Source: Formosa sp. Hel1_31_208
GTDB taxonomy: Bacteria > Bacteroidota > Bacteroidia > Flavobacteriales > Flavobacteriaceae
Length of the DNA: 64,000 nucleotides
Reading direction: 5' to 3'
Assembly (NCBI RefSeq): GCF_900104785.1
Contig: NZ_LT629733.1
Coordinates: 2,202,501 to 2,266,500, forward strand
The notes beneath the pieces are model-generated. The model was not told the DNA's origin. It saw nothing but the letters and a program-made list of their open reading frames with translations, and did not search any database. Position 1 is the stretch's first letter; every line of letters starts with the position of its first letter. This document shows, piece after piece, positions 28,428 to 36,933 of this stretch. The translations under genes were made by a program, and so were the position numbers.

Positions 28428-29439
28428 TATACTTTTTACTTGCGCCGGACGTCGCAATTATCTGATTAATTATTTTAAAGACGCCTTAAAAGGTGAGGGA
28501 AAAATAGTGGCTGCCGATATGAGTCTTACCGCTCCGGCCATGGTAGATGCCGATTTGAGTATTCTCGTCCCTCCTATTTACCACAAGAATTATATAGATG
28601 AGCTAAAAAAAATTATCGTTGAACATCGTATTACTGCAGTGATTTCCTTGAATGATTTAGAGCTGCCTATTCTTTCTGCTCATAAAGCAGAACTAGAAAC
28701 TACAGGTGCTAAGGTTATTATCTCCAATGAAAAGGTAATTGATATTGCGTTTGACAAAGTTCAAACCTTTAATTTTCTTAACCAAATTGGACTGCAAACA
28801 CCACAAACCTATACAAGTATAGCACCTGTTTTGAAGGCCATCAGCGATGGAAAACTTAGTTATCCTTTAGTCGTAAAACCACGTTGGGGTAGCGCGTCTA
28901 TTGGCATAGATTTTCCAGAAACGGAAGATGAACTAAAGCTTGCATTTCAATTGCAACATCTTAGGCTTAAAAAATCTATCTTAAAAACGGCAAGTTCACA
29001 TGATATTGACAACGCCATTCTTATTCAAGAAAAACTAAATGGTAAAGAGTTTGGAATGGATATACTTAACGATTTTGAAGGGCATTATTACGGCACCTTT
29101 GTACGGGAGAAACTAAATATGCGATCTGGTGAAACTGATAAAGCCATCTCGGTTATTGATGAACGTTTTGAAGCTATTGGTAAAACCATTGCATCACATT
29201 TAAAACATATTGGGAGTCTAGATTGTGATGTGTTTATAGCAAACGATCAACTTTACGTATTAGAGTTAAATCCAAGATTTGGAGGCGGTTACCCCTTTTC
29301 ACATGAAGCAGGAATTAATACAGCGGCTATTTATATTGAATGGTTGAAAGGGCAACATAATGTCGATCAATTTAATAATTATCAATCTGGAATTCAATTT
29401 TCTAAGTGCGATCGTATGCTGCGAATTATCACCAGATAA
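28417..29439 (+). CDS. ATP-grasp enzyme
   Basis: 340 residues from ATG 28417 (MAINILFTCAGRRNYLINYF), which is the usual start of this group; in-frame ATGs at 28402 and 28372 would overlap more of the previous gene. Residues about 105-310 form an ATP-grasp fold with PLVVKPRWGSASIG and LELNPRFGGGYPFSHEAG, the ATP and Mg ligands. Such enzymes in glycan loci join a carboxylate to an amino group, for example an amino acid onto an amino sugar. Substrate not known. Confidence 0.82.
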   Translation: MAINILFTCAGRRNYLINYFKDALKGEGKIVAADMSLTAPAMVDADLSILVPPIYHKNYIDELKKIIVEHRITAVISLNDLELPILSAHKAELETTGAKVIISNEKVIDIAFDKVQTFNFLNQIGLQTPQTYTSIAPVLKAISDGKLSYPLVVKPRWGSASIGIDFPETEDELKLAFQLQHLRLKKSILKTASSHDIDNAILIQEKLNGKEFGMDILNDFEGHYYGTFVREKLNMRSGETDKAISVIDERFEAIGKTIASHLKHIGSLDCDVFIANDQLYVLELNPRFGGGYPFSHEAGINTAAIYIEWLKGQHNVDQFNNYQSGIQFSKCDRMLRIITR

Positions 29440-29519
29440 ATTACTTCTATATCTTGTTTGTTAATAAGATTACGCTTAATTTTGAGCTTCATTTTTAAAA
29501 GTACTGCCGAACGCATTCA

Positions 29520-30761
29520 ATGAAAAACAATCCGTTTACATCTGAGATTTTTAATTCTGTTTGGCTTAAGCATTTTAATCATTCAAAACCTTCTTACACC
29601 TTTGATTTTATTCAAAATGTCGCGTTCTACAAAAGAGCTTTCTTGCCTTTATACATTAATATAGGCAAGAATCTTACTAAAGGTATCTATTACAATCTAG
29701 TAGCGCAACAAAATGATTTCAAGGGAAAAGCATTTTTAATATATGATGTTCCCGATTATTTCAATGTGAATGAACATACGGCTCTGGTCAGTAAAAACCT
29801 AGGACTCAAAAAAATCTATCAATATAAAGGGTATTTGATGGACTTGACTAATTTTGCTACTGCCGAAGATTATCGGAAAGAACAATTCAAAAAAAAGAAC
29901 AAGCGCTACATTAGATGGTCTCATATCAAGCGCCTTGAAACGTGTTTTGATATTACAGACGAATTCGTTTTTGGGGAGGTGAGCGATGAGAAATACGAGT
30001 TTATTTTTAATCATTTTTATCGTTTATTAAGTGCTAGATTTGAAGAAAAAAACACCGATTATCACCATCTGCATAGCAATAAATGGCAGTTTTACAAAGA
30101 TTTGATTTTACCTTTAATACGTTCAAAACAAGCATCGTTTTTAGTCATCTACAACGAAGGTATTCCCATTGGGATAAATCTTAATTACCACGGTGAAGGC
30201 ACTTTATTTAAAGCAATCACTGTATTTGATACCGATTACTATAAGTTTAGTATCGGGAAGCTCTCTGTACTAAAACTATTAGATTGGTGCTATGAGCACG
30301 ACTACTCCTTTTCAGACTTTTCAAAAGGATATTTTGATTACAAGGAGATATGGAGTAATACTCAGTACGATTTTAATTACCATTTATTATATGATAAATC
30401 TTCGATTATAGCTACAGTAATTGCCAATACCATTGCCGCCACATTTAATTTCAAATCGTATCTAAGAAAAAACAATATCAATCATATATATCGGAAAATT
30501 ATATTTAAATTTAAGGGTGCCAAACAGTCACAAAAAAGCCTTAGTCAATTGAAGATTGAAACGCTTTCAGAATTTAAGCCATCTGAAGACTTTGACATCA
30601 TTACTAATAAAGACGAGGAATATCGTTATTTGACAAAACATGTGAATAGTTTTTTGTTTTCTAATCCAGAACATTATAGCAATATAAGCGTTTTTAAAAA
30701 CCTGAAAACGAATGTGATAATCATAAAAGGCACATCAAAAGCTATTCAATTAAGTTTTTAA
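29520..30761 (+). CDS. GNAT/FemAB-like acyltransferase, copy 1
   Basis: 413 residues. The central region has RSKQASFLVIYNEGIPIGI and FDTDYYKFSIGKLSVLKLLDWC followed by FSDFSKGYFDYKEIW, the pattern of the acetyltransferase type 6 (BioF2-like, FemAB-related) group. It would transfer an acyl or aminoacyl group to an amino sugar. It is clearly related to the gene at 39339-40340 (shared NPxT(S)...F, NIGKN-like, DFSKG and KxxW motifs), which lies at the far end of the locus on the other strand. The C-terminal 100 residues are absent from that copy. Confidence 0.75.
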   Translation: MKNNPFTSEIFNSVWLKHFNHSKPSYTFDFIQNVAFYKRAFLPLYINIGKNLTKGIYYNLVAQQNDFKGKAFLIYDVPDYFNVNEHTALVSKNLGLKKIYQYKGYLMDLTNFATAEDYRKEQFKKKNKRYIRWSHIKRLETCFDITDEFVFGEVSDEKYEFIFNHFYRLLSARFEEKNTDYHHLHSNKWQFYKDLILPLIRSKQASFLVIYNEGIPIGINLNYHGEGTLFKAITVFDTDYYKFSIGKLSVLKLLDWCYEHDYSFSDFSKGYFDYKEIWSNTQYDFNYHLLYDKSSIIATVIANTIAATFNFKSYLRKNNINHIYRKIIFKFKGAKQSQKSLSQLKIETLSEFKPSEDFDIITNKDEEYRYLTKHVNSFLFSNPEHYSNISVFKNLKTNVIIIKGTSKAIQLSF

Positions 30762-30903
30762 AATTCTAGAATTAAATCCCCACAAATTAAAAGTAAAGTC
30801 GTTAACAAAGTACTTTAACTAAAAAACAATACCTATTATCTAAATTATTGATAATGTGGTTTTGTATGTTTTATTAAAGTTTAATTTAGAACAAAATTTA
30901 GTC

Positions 30904-31782
30904 ATGCACAATACAATTATATCCTACGTACAAGACATCTTAAACCATCCTTTAGAAGAAATTGAAACTATAGAAACAATTTCACATAAAGATTTTCATA
31001 ATACCTATACTAAAAACAACACCCCAATTGTCATGACTAAGATGATTGATGATTGGCCTGCGATGAAAAAATGGAATTTAGATTATTTTGAGACTATTGG
31101 TAAGGACAAGCAAGCCTATATTTCTAAAGGAAATATCAGACAAGGCGATACAGCCTGGGAATTTGGTAATTTTTTAAGTTATATTCAAGAAATAAAAGAC
31201 TCTCAGACAAACAATTCAGACGCCTACTTGTCAAACCTGTCCATACAAAAGCTTTTTCCAGAAGTCATGGATGATGTAGACTTTTCATTGATTTCAGATT
31301 TTAAAAAATACAACTCCACATCATTTTGGATTGGTTCTCCTGGCACCATAACAGGTTGGCATACCGATAGACTTAATGATAATATTTTAGCCCAAGTATA
31401 CGGCAAAAAACTTGTGTTTTTAGTATCACCAAAAGACAATGCAAAAATGCCTTTAAGCGATAAATACGAACCCGGATCAAAGCTCTGTGCTGTATCTATG
31501 GAAGAGTTTGACGAGGCAAAGCATAAGGTATTTAAAGATGCCCATGTGAAATACACCGTCTTAGAACCGGGCAGAACATTATTTATTCCTAAAAATTGGT
31601 GGCATTGTGTTTACGGTATCGACATCTCTATAAGCTCAAATAACTTTGGGCATACTGCAGTTGATCATTTTAGAATGAAATCTGTAGAACGGGTTAAAAG
31701 AAGTTTACACAGTCTTGGCCTTTATGGTAAAAACTGTGTTTGTCATTACTATGACGACAACGGTAAAAGACAAAAACGATAA
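30904..31782 (+). CDS. Cupin-like/JmjC-type Fe(II)-2-oxoglutarate oxygenase
   Basis: 292 residues from ATG 30904; an in-frame GTG at 30856 would add 16 unlikely residues. The double-stranded beta-helix core has GTITGWHTDRLNDNILAQV with the iron-binding His-x-Asp, and FIPKNWWHCVYGID with the distal His. VMTKMIDDWPAMKKW is the usual N-terminal phrase of cupin_8 proteins. Members hydroxylate proteins or small molecules. Its placement inside a glycan locus suggests modification of the polymer or of a locus protein, which is inference only. Confidence 0.75.
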   Translation: MHNTIISYVQDILNHPLEEIETIETISHKDFHNTYTKNNTPIVMTKMIDDWPAMKKWNLDYFETIGKDKQAYISKGNIRQGDTAWEFGNFLSYIQEIKDSQTNNSDAYLSNLSIQKLFPEVMDDVDFSLISDFKKYNSTSFWIGSPGTITGWHTDRLNDNILAQVYGKKLVFLVSPKDNAKMPLSDKYEPGSKLCAVSMEEFDEAKHKVFKDAHVKYTVLEPGRTLFIPKNWWHCVYGIDISISSNNFGHTAVDHFRMKSVERVKRSLHSLGLYGKNCVCHYYDDNGKRQKR

Positions 31783-31829
31783 ACCATCACTGTCTAATAT
31801 CCTATATTAAAAATAAAAGCACCTAAATC

Positions 31830-32837
31830 GTGAACGGACACTTCGTTATATCATTAGATTATGAGATTCATTGGGGAGTTTTTGACAAAAAAACTGTTGA
31901 AGACTATAAAGAAAACCTCTCAAATGTTGGAAAAGTTGTTGACCGGCTTCTAGCATTAAGTGATCAATATGGTGTGAAACTCACCTTCTCCACTGTTGGA
32001 ATGTTATTTGCTGAAAACAAGCAAGATTTGATATCCCATTTCCCAGAACAGAAACCCTCATATCTCAATGAAAAATTTAGTCCGTATCCTATTGTTCCTA
32101 ATATTGGCAATAGCGAAGCCGATGATCCGTTTCATTATGCCTTATCTGGGATTCGAAAAATCAAAGACAATGGTAATCATGAACTAGGCACACACACCTT
32201 CTGTCATTTTTATTGTCATGAGCATGGTCAAACCGCAGAGCAGTTTGATGCCGATATTAAAGCCGCTAAAGCAATAGCAAAAACTCAAGGCATTACTATT
32301 AAAAGTATTGTATTTCCTCGTAATATGATTGAAGCAAACAAAGCCATTGACAAACCGTATTTAGATGTTTGTGAAAAGCATAGCATCACATCATTTCGCG
32401 GGAAAGAAAAAGCATATATTTATAATATTCACACCACAAAATCATATCACGGTTGGTATGTTTTTAAACTCTTAAGGCTTTTAGATACTTATGTAAATAT
32501 TACAGGTTCTAATACCTACAAGGTTGAGAATATTAACAAAGGTCGAACTATCTATAATTTACCTTCTAGCCGCATGCTGAGGGCATTTAGTAACAAACTA
32601 AAGTTTTTAGAACCCCTTAAAATTCGTCGTATAACAAAGGCTATGACACGCGCCGCAAAAAGGAATGAAATGTTTCATCTATGGTGGCATCCTCATAATT
32701 TTGGTGCTCAAATGGATGAGAATTTCAACAATTTAGAAACTATTTTTAAAACCTACCGGGATCTCAACAAAAGCTATGGCTTTCAAAGTGAGACGATGAC
32801 AGGTCTTACAAATAAAATAAAAACGGTTATTAACTAA
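31830..32837 (+). CDS. Polysaccharide deacetylase (NodB-like)
   Basis: 335 residues, GTG start at 31830. The first NodB motif is VISLDYEIHWG and the second is ELGTHTFCHFYCHE, giving the metal-binding Asp/His/His set; LTFSTVGML lies between them. It should remove N-acetyl groups from a polysaccharide or lipid-linked precursor. No signal peptide is present, so it may act in the cytoplasm. It is followed by 210 nt without a gene (a 25-codon frame at 32847 is not convincing). Confidence 0.85.
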   Translation: MNGHFVISLDYEIHWGVFDKKTVEDYKENLSNVGKVVDRLLALSDQYGVKLTFSTVGMLFAENKQDLISHFPEQKPSYLNEKFSPYPIVPNIGNSEADDPFHYALSGIRKIKDNGNHELGTHTFCHFYCHEHGQTAEQFDADIKAAKAIAKTQGITIKSIVFPRNMIEANKAIDKPYLDVCEKHSITSFRGKEKAYIYNIHTTKSYHGWYVFKLLRLLDTYVNITGSNTYKVENINKGRTIYNLPSSRMLRAFSNKLKFLEPLKIRRITKAMTRAAKRNEMFHLWWHPHNFGAQMDENFNNLETIFKTYRDLNKSYGFQSETMTGLTNKIKTVIN

Positions 32838-33053
32838 ATTATTTTTATGGTCATACAAACCTTTATAAGTCAACGTGAAAAACTGTTTTTTATCGTGTTT
32901 ATTTGGTTGGTGGTGCGGTATTAACGCATATTTAGACAGGTTTTTTAATAGATAATCCCAAAAGTTTTAGGGTTGTTACATTTTAACATCTAACCCAAAT
33001 CCTTCGCTAATCAAGACAATTGACTAGTAATAAACTGACGAAACACGTTGATT

Positions 33054-34178
33054 ATGGAATCAAAAATATGGTTGTCATCTCCGCATATGAGTGGAAAAGA
33101 ACAATCTTATGTAAACAATGCTTTCGAGACCAATTGGATTGCTCCAATGGGTCCTCATGTTAGTGGGTTTGAAAACGATATTAAAAACTATCTACAACAC
33201 GATAGTCACGTTGCTGCCCTCAGTTCTGGGACAGCTGCAATTCATTTAGGTCTTATTCTATTAAATGTTTGTCATGGCGATGAAGTCATATGTCAGAGTA
33301 AAACCTTTTCAGCATCGGCAAATCCAATTGTTTATTTAGGGGCTACTCCTGTTTTTGTAGATAGTGAAAGTGACAGCTGGAATATGTGTCCGGAACAACT
33401 TGAAATCGCTATTAAAGACCGTATTCAAAAAGGAAAGAAACCCAAAGCCATTATCCCTGTCCACTTATATGGTATGCCTTATAATGCAGACGCTATTCAT
33501 GGCATCGCTAAAGCTTATGATATTCCTGTATTAGAAGATAGTGCTGAAGCTTTAGGAAGCTCATATCACGCTAAGAAATGTGGTACGTTTGGAGATATCG
33601 CTACACTTTCATTTAATGGTAATAAGATTATTACCACCTCTGGAGGTGGTGCTTTAGTATCTAAACGGGCTGATATAAAAGAAAAAGCTATCTTTCTTGC
33701 TACACAAGCTAGAGAAAAAGCTGTAGAATACTTGCATGAATCTATTGGCTATAATTATAGAATGTCAAATGTCCTAGCTGGTATTGGCCGCGGACAAATG
33801 GAGGTTTTGGATGATCGTGTTGCCGCGAGACGACAAAATTACGAGCATTATAAAGCGGCTTTTAAAGACATAGAAGAATTAACCTTTGTTGATGAGCCTA
33901 ATGGCTATTATTCAAATAGGTGGCTCACTTGTGTACTTACACCTTCGGAAGGTATTAGAGAAGGTATAAGAACTGCTCTAGACGGCTCGAATATAGAGTC
34001 AAGACCACTTTGGAAACCCATGCACCAACAGCCCATTTTTAAAGATGCACCAAAATATGTTAATGGTGTTTCTGATACTTTATTTCAGAATGGACTGTGT
34101 TTACCAAGTGGTTCTAACTTAACTGAAAATGAATTAAATAGAGTGACATCTGCAATAAAAACGTATTTTAGAGTATGA
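33054..34178 (+). CDS. DegT/DnrJ/EryC1-type aminotransferase
   Basis: 374 residues from ATG 33054; TTG 33048 adds two residues. PLP enzyme: ALSSGTAAIHLGLILL, PVLEDSAEALGSSY and the aldimine Lys in SFNGNKIITTSGGGALVS. This family aminates 4-keto sugars made by a 4,6-dehydratase, here encoded by the next gene, overlapping by 4 nt. Together they would make a UDP-4-amino-4,6-dideoxy-GlcNAc-like sugar. No PglD-like acetyltransferase of the NeuD type is seen, so acetylation may fall to another enzyme. Confidence 0.9.
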   Translation: MESKIWLSSPHMSGKEQSYVNNAFETNWIAPMGPHVSGFENDIKNYLQHDSHVAALSSGTAAIHLGLILLNVCHGDEVICQSKTFSASANPIVYLGATPVFVDSESDSWNMCPEQLEIAIKDRIQKGKKPKAIIPVHLYGMPYNADAIHGIAKAYDIPVLEDSAEALGSSYHAKKCGTFGDIATLSFNGNKIITTSGGGALVSKRADIKEKAIFLATQAREKAVEYLHESIGYNYRMSNVLAGIGRGQMEVLDDRVAARRQNYEHYKAAFKDIEELTFVDEPNGYYSNRWLTCVLTPSEGIREGIRTALDGSNIESRPLWKPMHQQPIFKDAPKYVNGVSDTLFQNGLCLPSGSNLTENELNRVTSAIKTYFRV

Positions 34179-36067
34179 TTAAGCGGCTATTACAAGACAT
34201 ATCGCACAAATATGCCTCCAAATGGATGGTCATGCTTTTCGATTTAAGTATCGTAGCATTTACCTTTATTGCGGCTTATGTAATCAGGTTTAATTTTATA
34301 TTAGATTTTGATTTTGTGACCATGTTTAAGCAGATTCCTTTTGTGTTTCTCGCTGGACTTATCAGTTTTTTAATGGTAGGCTCATACAAAGGTGTGGTAC
34401 GTTTTACAGGGTTTAAAGATGTTATCAATATTATAATTGGGGTTAATATTCTCGCCACAATTCTTATCATCACTACCTTTTTTAGTAGACGCTTCCATTA
34501 TGATGGTATCTTTAATATTTCAGGATCCATTATCTACATTCATTTATTACTTAATATCCTCTTCCTTGTTGGCTTTAAGCTATTTATAAAATCAATGTAC
34601 AACAAGTTGATGCAAGATTTTGAAACGCAGAAGCGAACGTTAATATTTGGTGCTGGAAGCTCTGGAATGATTACGTATGATGCTATTTCTAATGATCCTA
34701 AAAACAGTCACGTTGTTGTTGGTTTTATTGATGACAATGACAGTAAAATAGGTAAAAAAATAAATACCCTTTCGGTTTATAGTTTAGATAAGCTCTCGAA
34801 AAAATTTGTTGAAAAAAACAACATCGAGGAAGTGGTTATATCCATTCAAAACATTGAGTCTGCTAGACTTTTACAAGTTTCTGGTTTTCTATTTGAATTG
34901 GGGCTAACCGTAAAAATAGTTCCTCCTATCCAGCATTGGATTGATGGTGATTTGAGTGTGGGTCAAATTAAAGAGGTGAATATTGAAGACCTTCTTGGGC
35001 GTGATCCTATTTCGATTAGTAATCCGGCGTTAATGGATGAATACGAAAATCAAATTATCCTTATTACGGGAGCTGCTGGCTCAATAGGAAGTGAAATAGC
35101 GCGAAAAGCGACCAATTACAATTACAAAAAGCTCATTCTTTTAGATAGTGCCGAATCACCTTTATACGATTTACAGCAAGAGTTTATTCAAAATGGGGTT
35201 AAGAATTTTATCGCTATTGTTGGTGATGTTAGAGATTTTAAACGCATGGAACAGCTCTTTGAAACGCATAAACCCAAGATACTTTTTCATGCTGCTGCCT
35301 ATAAACACGTGCCTCTAATGGAAAACAATCCGTATGAAGCAGTAAGCGTGAATATAAACGGCACGCGACATATGGCGAGTTTATCAGTGAAGCATGGGGT
35401 CAATAAATTTGTTTTAATTTCTACAGATAAAGCTGTTAACCCTACAAATGTTATGGGTGCAACCAAGCGTATTGCCGAATTGTACGTGACCTGTTTACAA
35501 GGCAAAGGACAAACAAAATTTATCACTACGCGCTTTGGAAATGTATTAGGCTCTAACGGATCAGTCATTCCGCTGTTTAAAAAACAAATTGATGCTGGTG
35601 GACCACTTACGGTCACACACAAAGAGATTACGCGTTATTTCATGACAATTTCCGAAGCCTGTCAGCTTGTTTTAGAAGCGGCAACTATGGGTAATGGCGG
35701 TGAGATATTTGTGTTTGATATGGGCGAATCTGTGAAAATATTTGATCTCGCTAAAAACATGATTATTCTTTCTGGGTTGCGCTATCCTGAAGATATCGAT
35801 ATCACAATTTGTGGATTACGTCCAGGTGAAAAAATTTATGAGGAACTGCTTGCCGATGGTGAAAACACTAGAGCGACCTATCATGAAAAAATTATGATTG
35901 CTAAAACAAAAGACATTGATGTGCTGAGCATTAGTAATAAGATTTCTAATTTATGTACTGTAAATTCGAAATCCCAAAGTCTTGAAATTGTTTCACTCAT
36001 CAAGGAAATCATCCCAGAATACATATCTAATAATTCTAAGTACGAAGTATTAGATTCGAAAAAATAA
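34175..36067 (+). CDS. pglF: Membrane-bound UDP-GlcNAc 4,6-dehydratase, PglF/WbpM/CapD type
   Basis: 630 residues. Four N-terminal membrane helices (about residues 15-140), a first nucleotide-binding fold with IFGAGSSGM, then the catalytic SDR with LITGAAGSIGSEIARK, AAAYKHVPLMENNP and MGATKRIAELYV. It converts UDP-GlcNAc to the UDP-4-keto-6-deoxy sugar used by the preceding aminotransferase. The length and domain order are those of the full-size family, not of the short CapE-type enzyme that this locus also has. Confidence 0.93.
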   Translation: MIKRLLQDISHKYASKWMVMLFDLSIVAFTFIAAYVIRFNFILDFDFVTMFKQIPFVFLAGLISFLMVGSYKGVVRFTGFKDVINIIIGVNILATILIITTFFSRRFHYDGIFNISGSIIYIHLLLNILFLVGFKLFIKSMYNKLMQDFETQKRTLIFGAGSSGMITYDAISNDPKNSHVVVGFIDDNDSKIGKKINTLSVYSLDKLSKKFVEKNNIEEVVISIQNIESARLLQVSGFLFELGLTVKIVPPIQHWIDGDLSVGQIKEVNIEDLLGRDPISISNPALMDEYENQIILITGAAGSIGSEIARKATNYNYKKLILLDSAESPLYDLQQEFIQNGVKNFIAIVGDVRDFKRMEQLFETHKPKILFHAAAYKHVPLMENNPYEAVSVNINGTRHMASLSVKHGVNKFVLISTDKAVNPTNVMGATKRIAELYVTCLQGKGQTKFITTRFGNVLGSNGSVIPLFKKQIDAGGPLTVTHKEITRYFMTISEACQLVLEAATMGNGGEIFVFDMGESVKIFDLAKNMIILSGLRYPEDIDITICGLRPGEKIYEELLADGENTRATYHEKIMIAKTKDIDVLSISNKISNLCTVNSKSQSLEIVSLIKEIIPEYISNNSKYEVLDSKK

Positions 36068-36090
36068 TAATTGCATTTAAATAAAAAACA

Positions 36091-36897
36091 ATGAATACAC
36101 ATTCTAACTTAAAATATTCAATCAAACTTTTATCTATTTTCATTCTAATAATAGCCTCATCTTGTGGCTCTAGGAAAGAAATTGTCTATTTTCAAGACGA
36201 ACCCTTAAAAGAAAATCGTCAATTAGATAATATGTTTGAATTAACGTATAAAACTAATGATATACTCACTATTGATGTGTCTTCTATTGAGCCTGCTGCT
36301 GTAATGCCTTTTAATTTATCACCTGTATCTTATGCCAACAATAACAACGGGAACAATAATTTAAATGCCAACGGAAACCTTTTAAGACAGACCTATTTGG
36401 TAGATCCTAAGGGTAATATTGAATTCCCTGTTCTTGGTACTATCAAGGTCGGTGGACTTACAAGAGCCCAAGTGACTGAAATGTTAAAAGGAAAGCTAAG
36501 AGAATATGTAACAGATGCTATCGTAAATATTAGACTCATTAACTTTACGGTTACCGTTTTGGGAGAAGTTAATAATCCAGGAACCTATACCATACAAGAT
36601 GAACGAATTTCTTTATCAGAAGCTCTTGGATTAGCCGGAGATTTAACGATATATGGAAAAAGAGATAATGTCTTTTTAATTCGAGAAGTAGACGGAAAAA
36701 AGAAATTTGCCAAATTTGATTTGACATCTATAAATGTGGTAAACTCTTCTGTTTATTATTTGTCTCAAAATGACGTTATCTATGTGGAACCAAATAATGC
36801 AAGAATTAAAACCTCATCGTACAACCCGAACACAGGAGTATTAATTTCTGCCATTGGCACATTAGCAACCATTGTTGCCATTTTTGTTGTACGCTAA
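36091..36897 (+). CDS. Wza-like polysaccharide export lipoprotein
   Basis: 268 residues. Lipoprotein signal with IASSCGSRKE (Cys about residue 26). The export domain (Poly_export) is about residues 45-150, with YLVDPKGNIEFPVLGTIKVG, and a following SLBB domain has VLGEVNNPGTY. A C-terminal hydrophobic segment ends the protein. It forms the outer-membrane pore for glycan export together with Wzc, encoded 37 nt downstream. Confidence 0.92.
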   Translation: MNTHSNLKYSIKLLSIFILIIASSCGSRKEIVYFQDEPLKENRQLDNMFELTYKTNDILTIDVSSIEPAAVMPFNLSPVSYANNNNGNNNLNANGNLLRQTYLVDPKGNIEFPVLGTIKVGGLTRAQVTEMLKGKLREYVTDAIVNIRLINFTVTVLGEVNNPGTYTIQDERISLSEALGLAGDLTIYGKRDNVFLIREVDGKKKFAKFDLTSINVVNSSVYYLSQNDVIYVEPNNARIKTSSYNPNTGVLISAIGTLATIVAIFVVR

Positions 36898-36933
36898 TTA
36901 AGCCTCGCTTACCCAATACCAATATAAAAATTC

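Noticed and set aside
32847..32924. 25-codon hydrophobic frame between the deacetylase and the aminotransferase
   Set aside because: Short, no promoter box, and AT-rich hydrophobic frames of this size are expected by chance.
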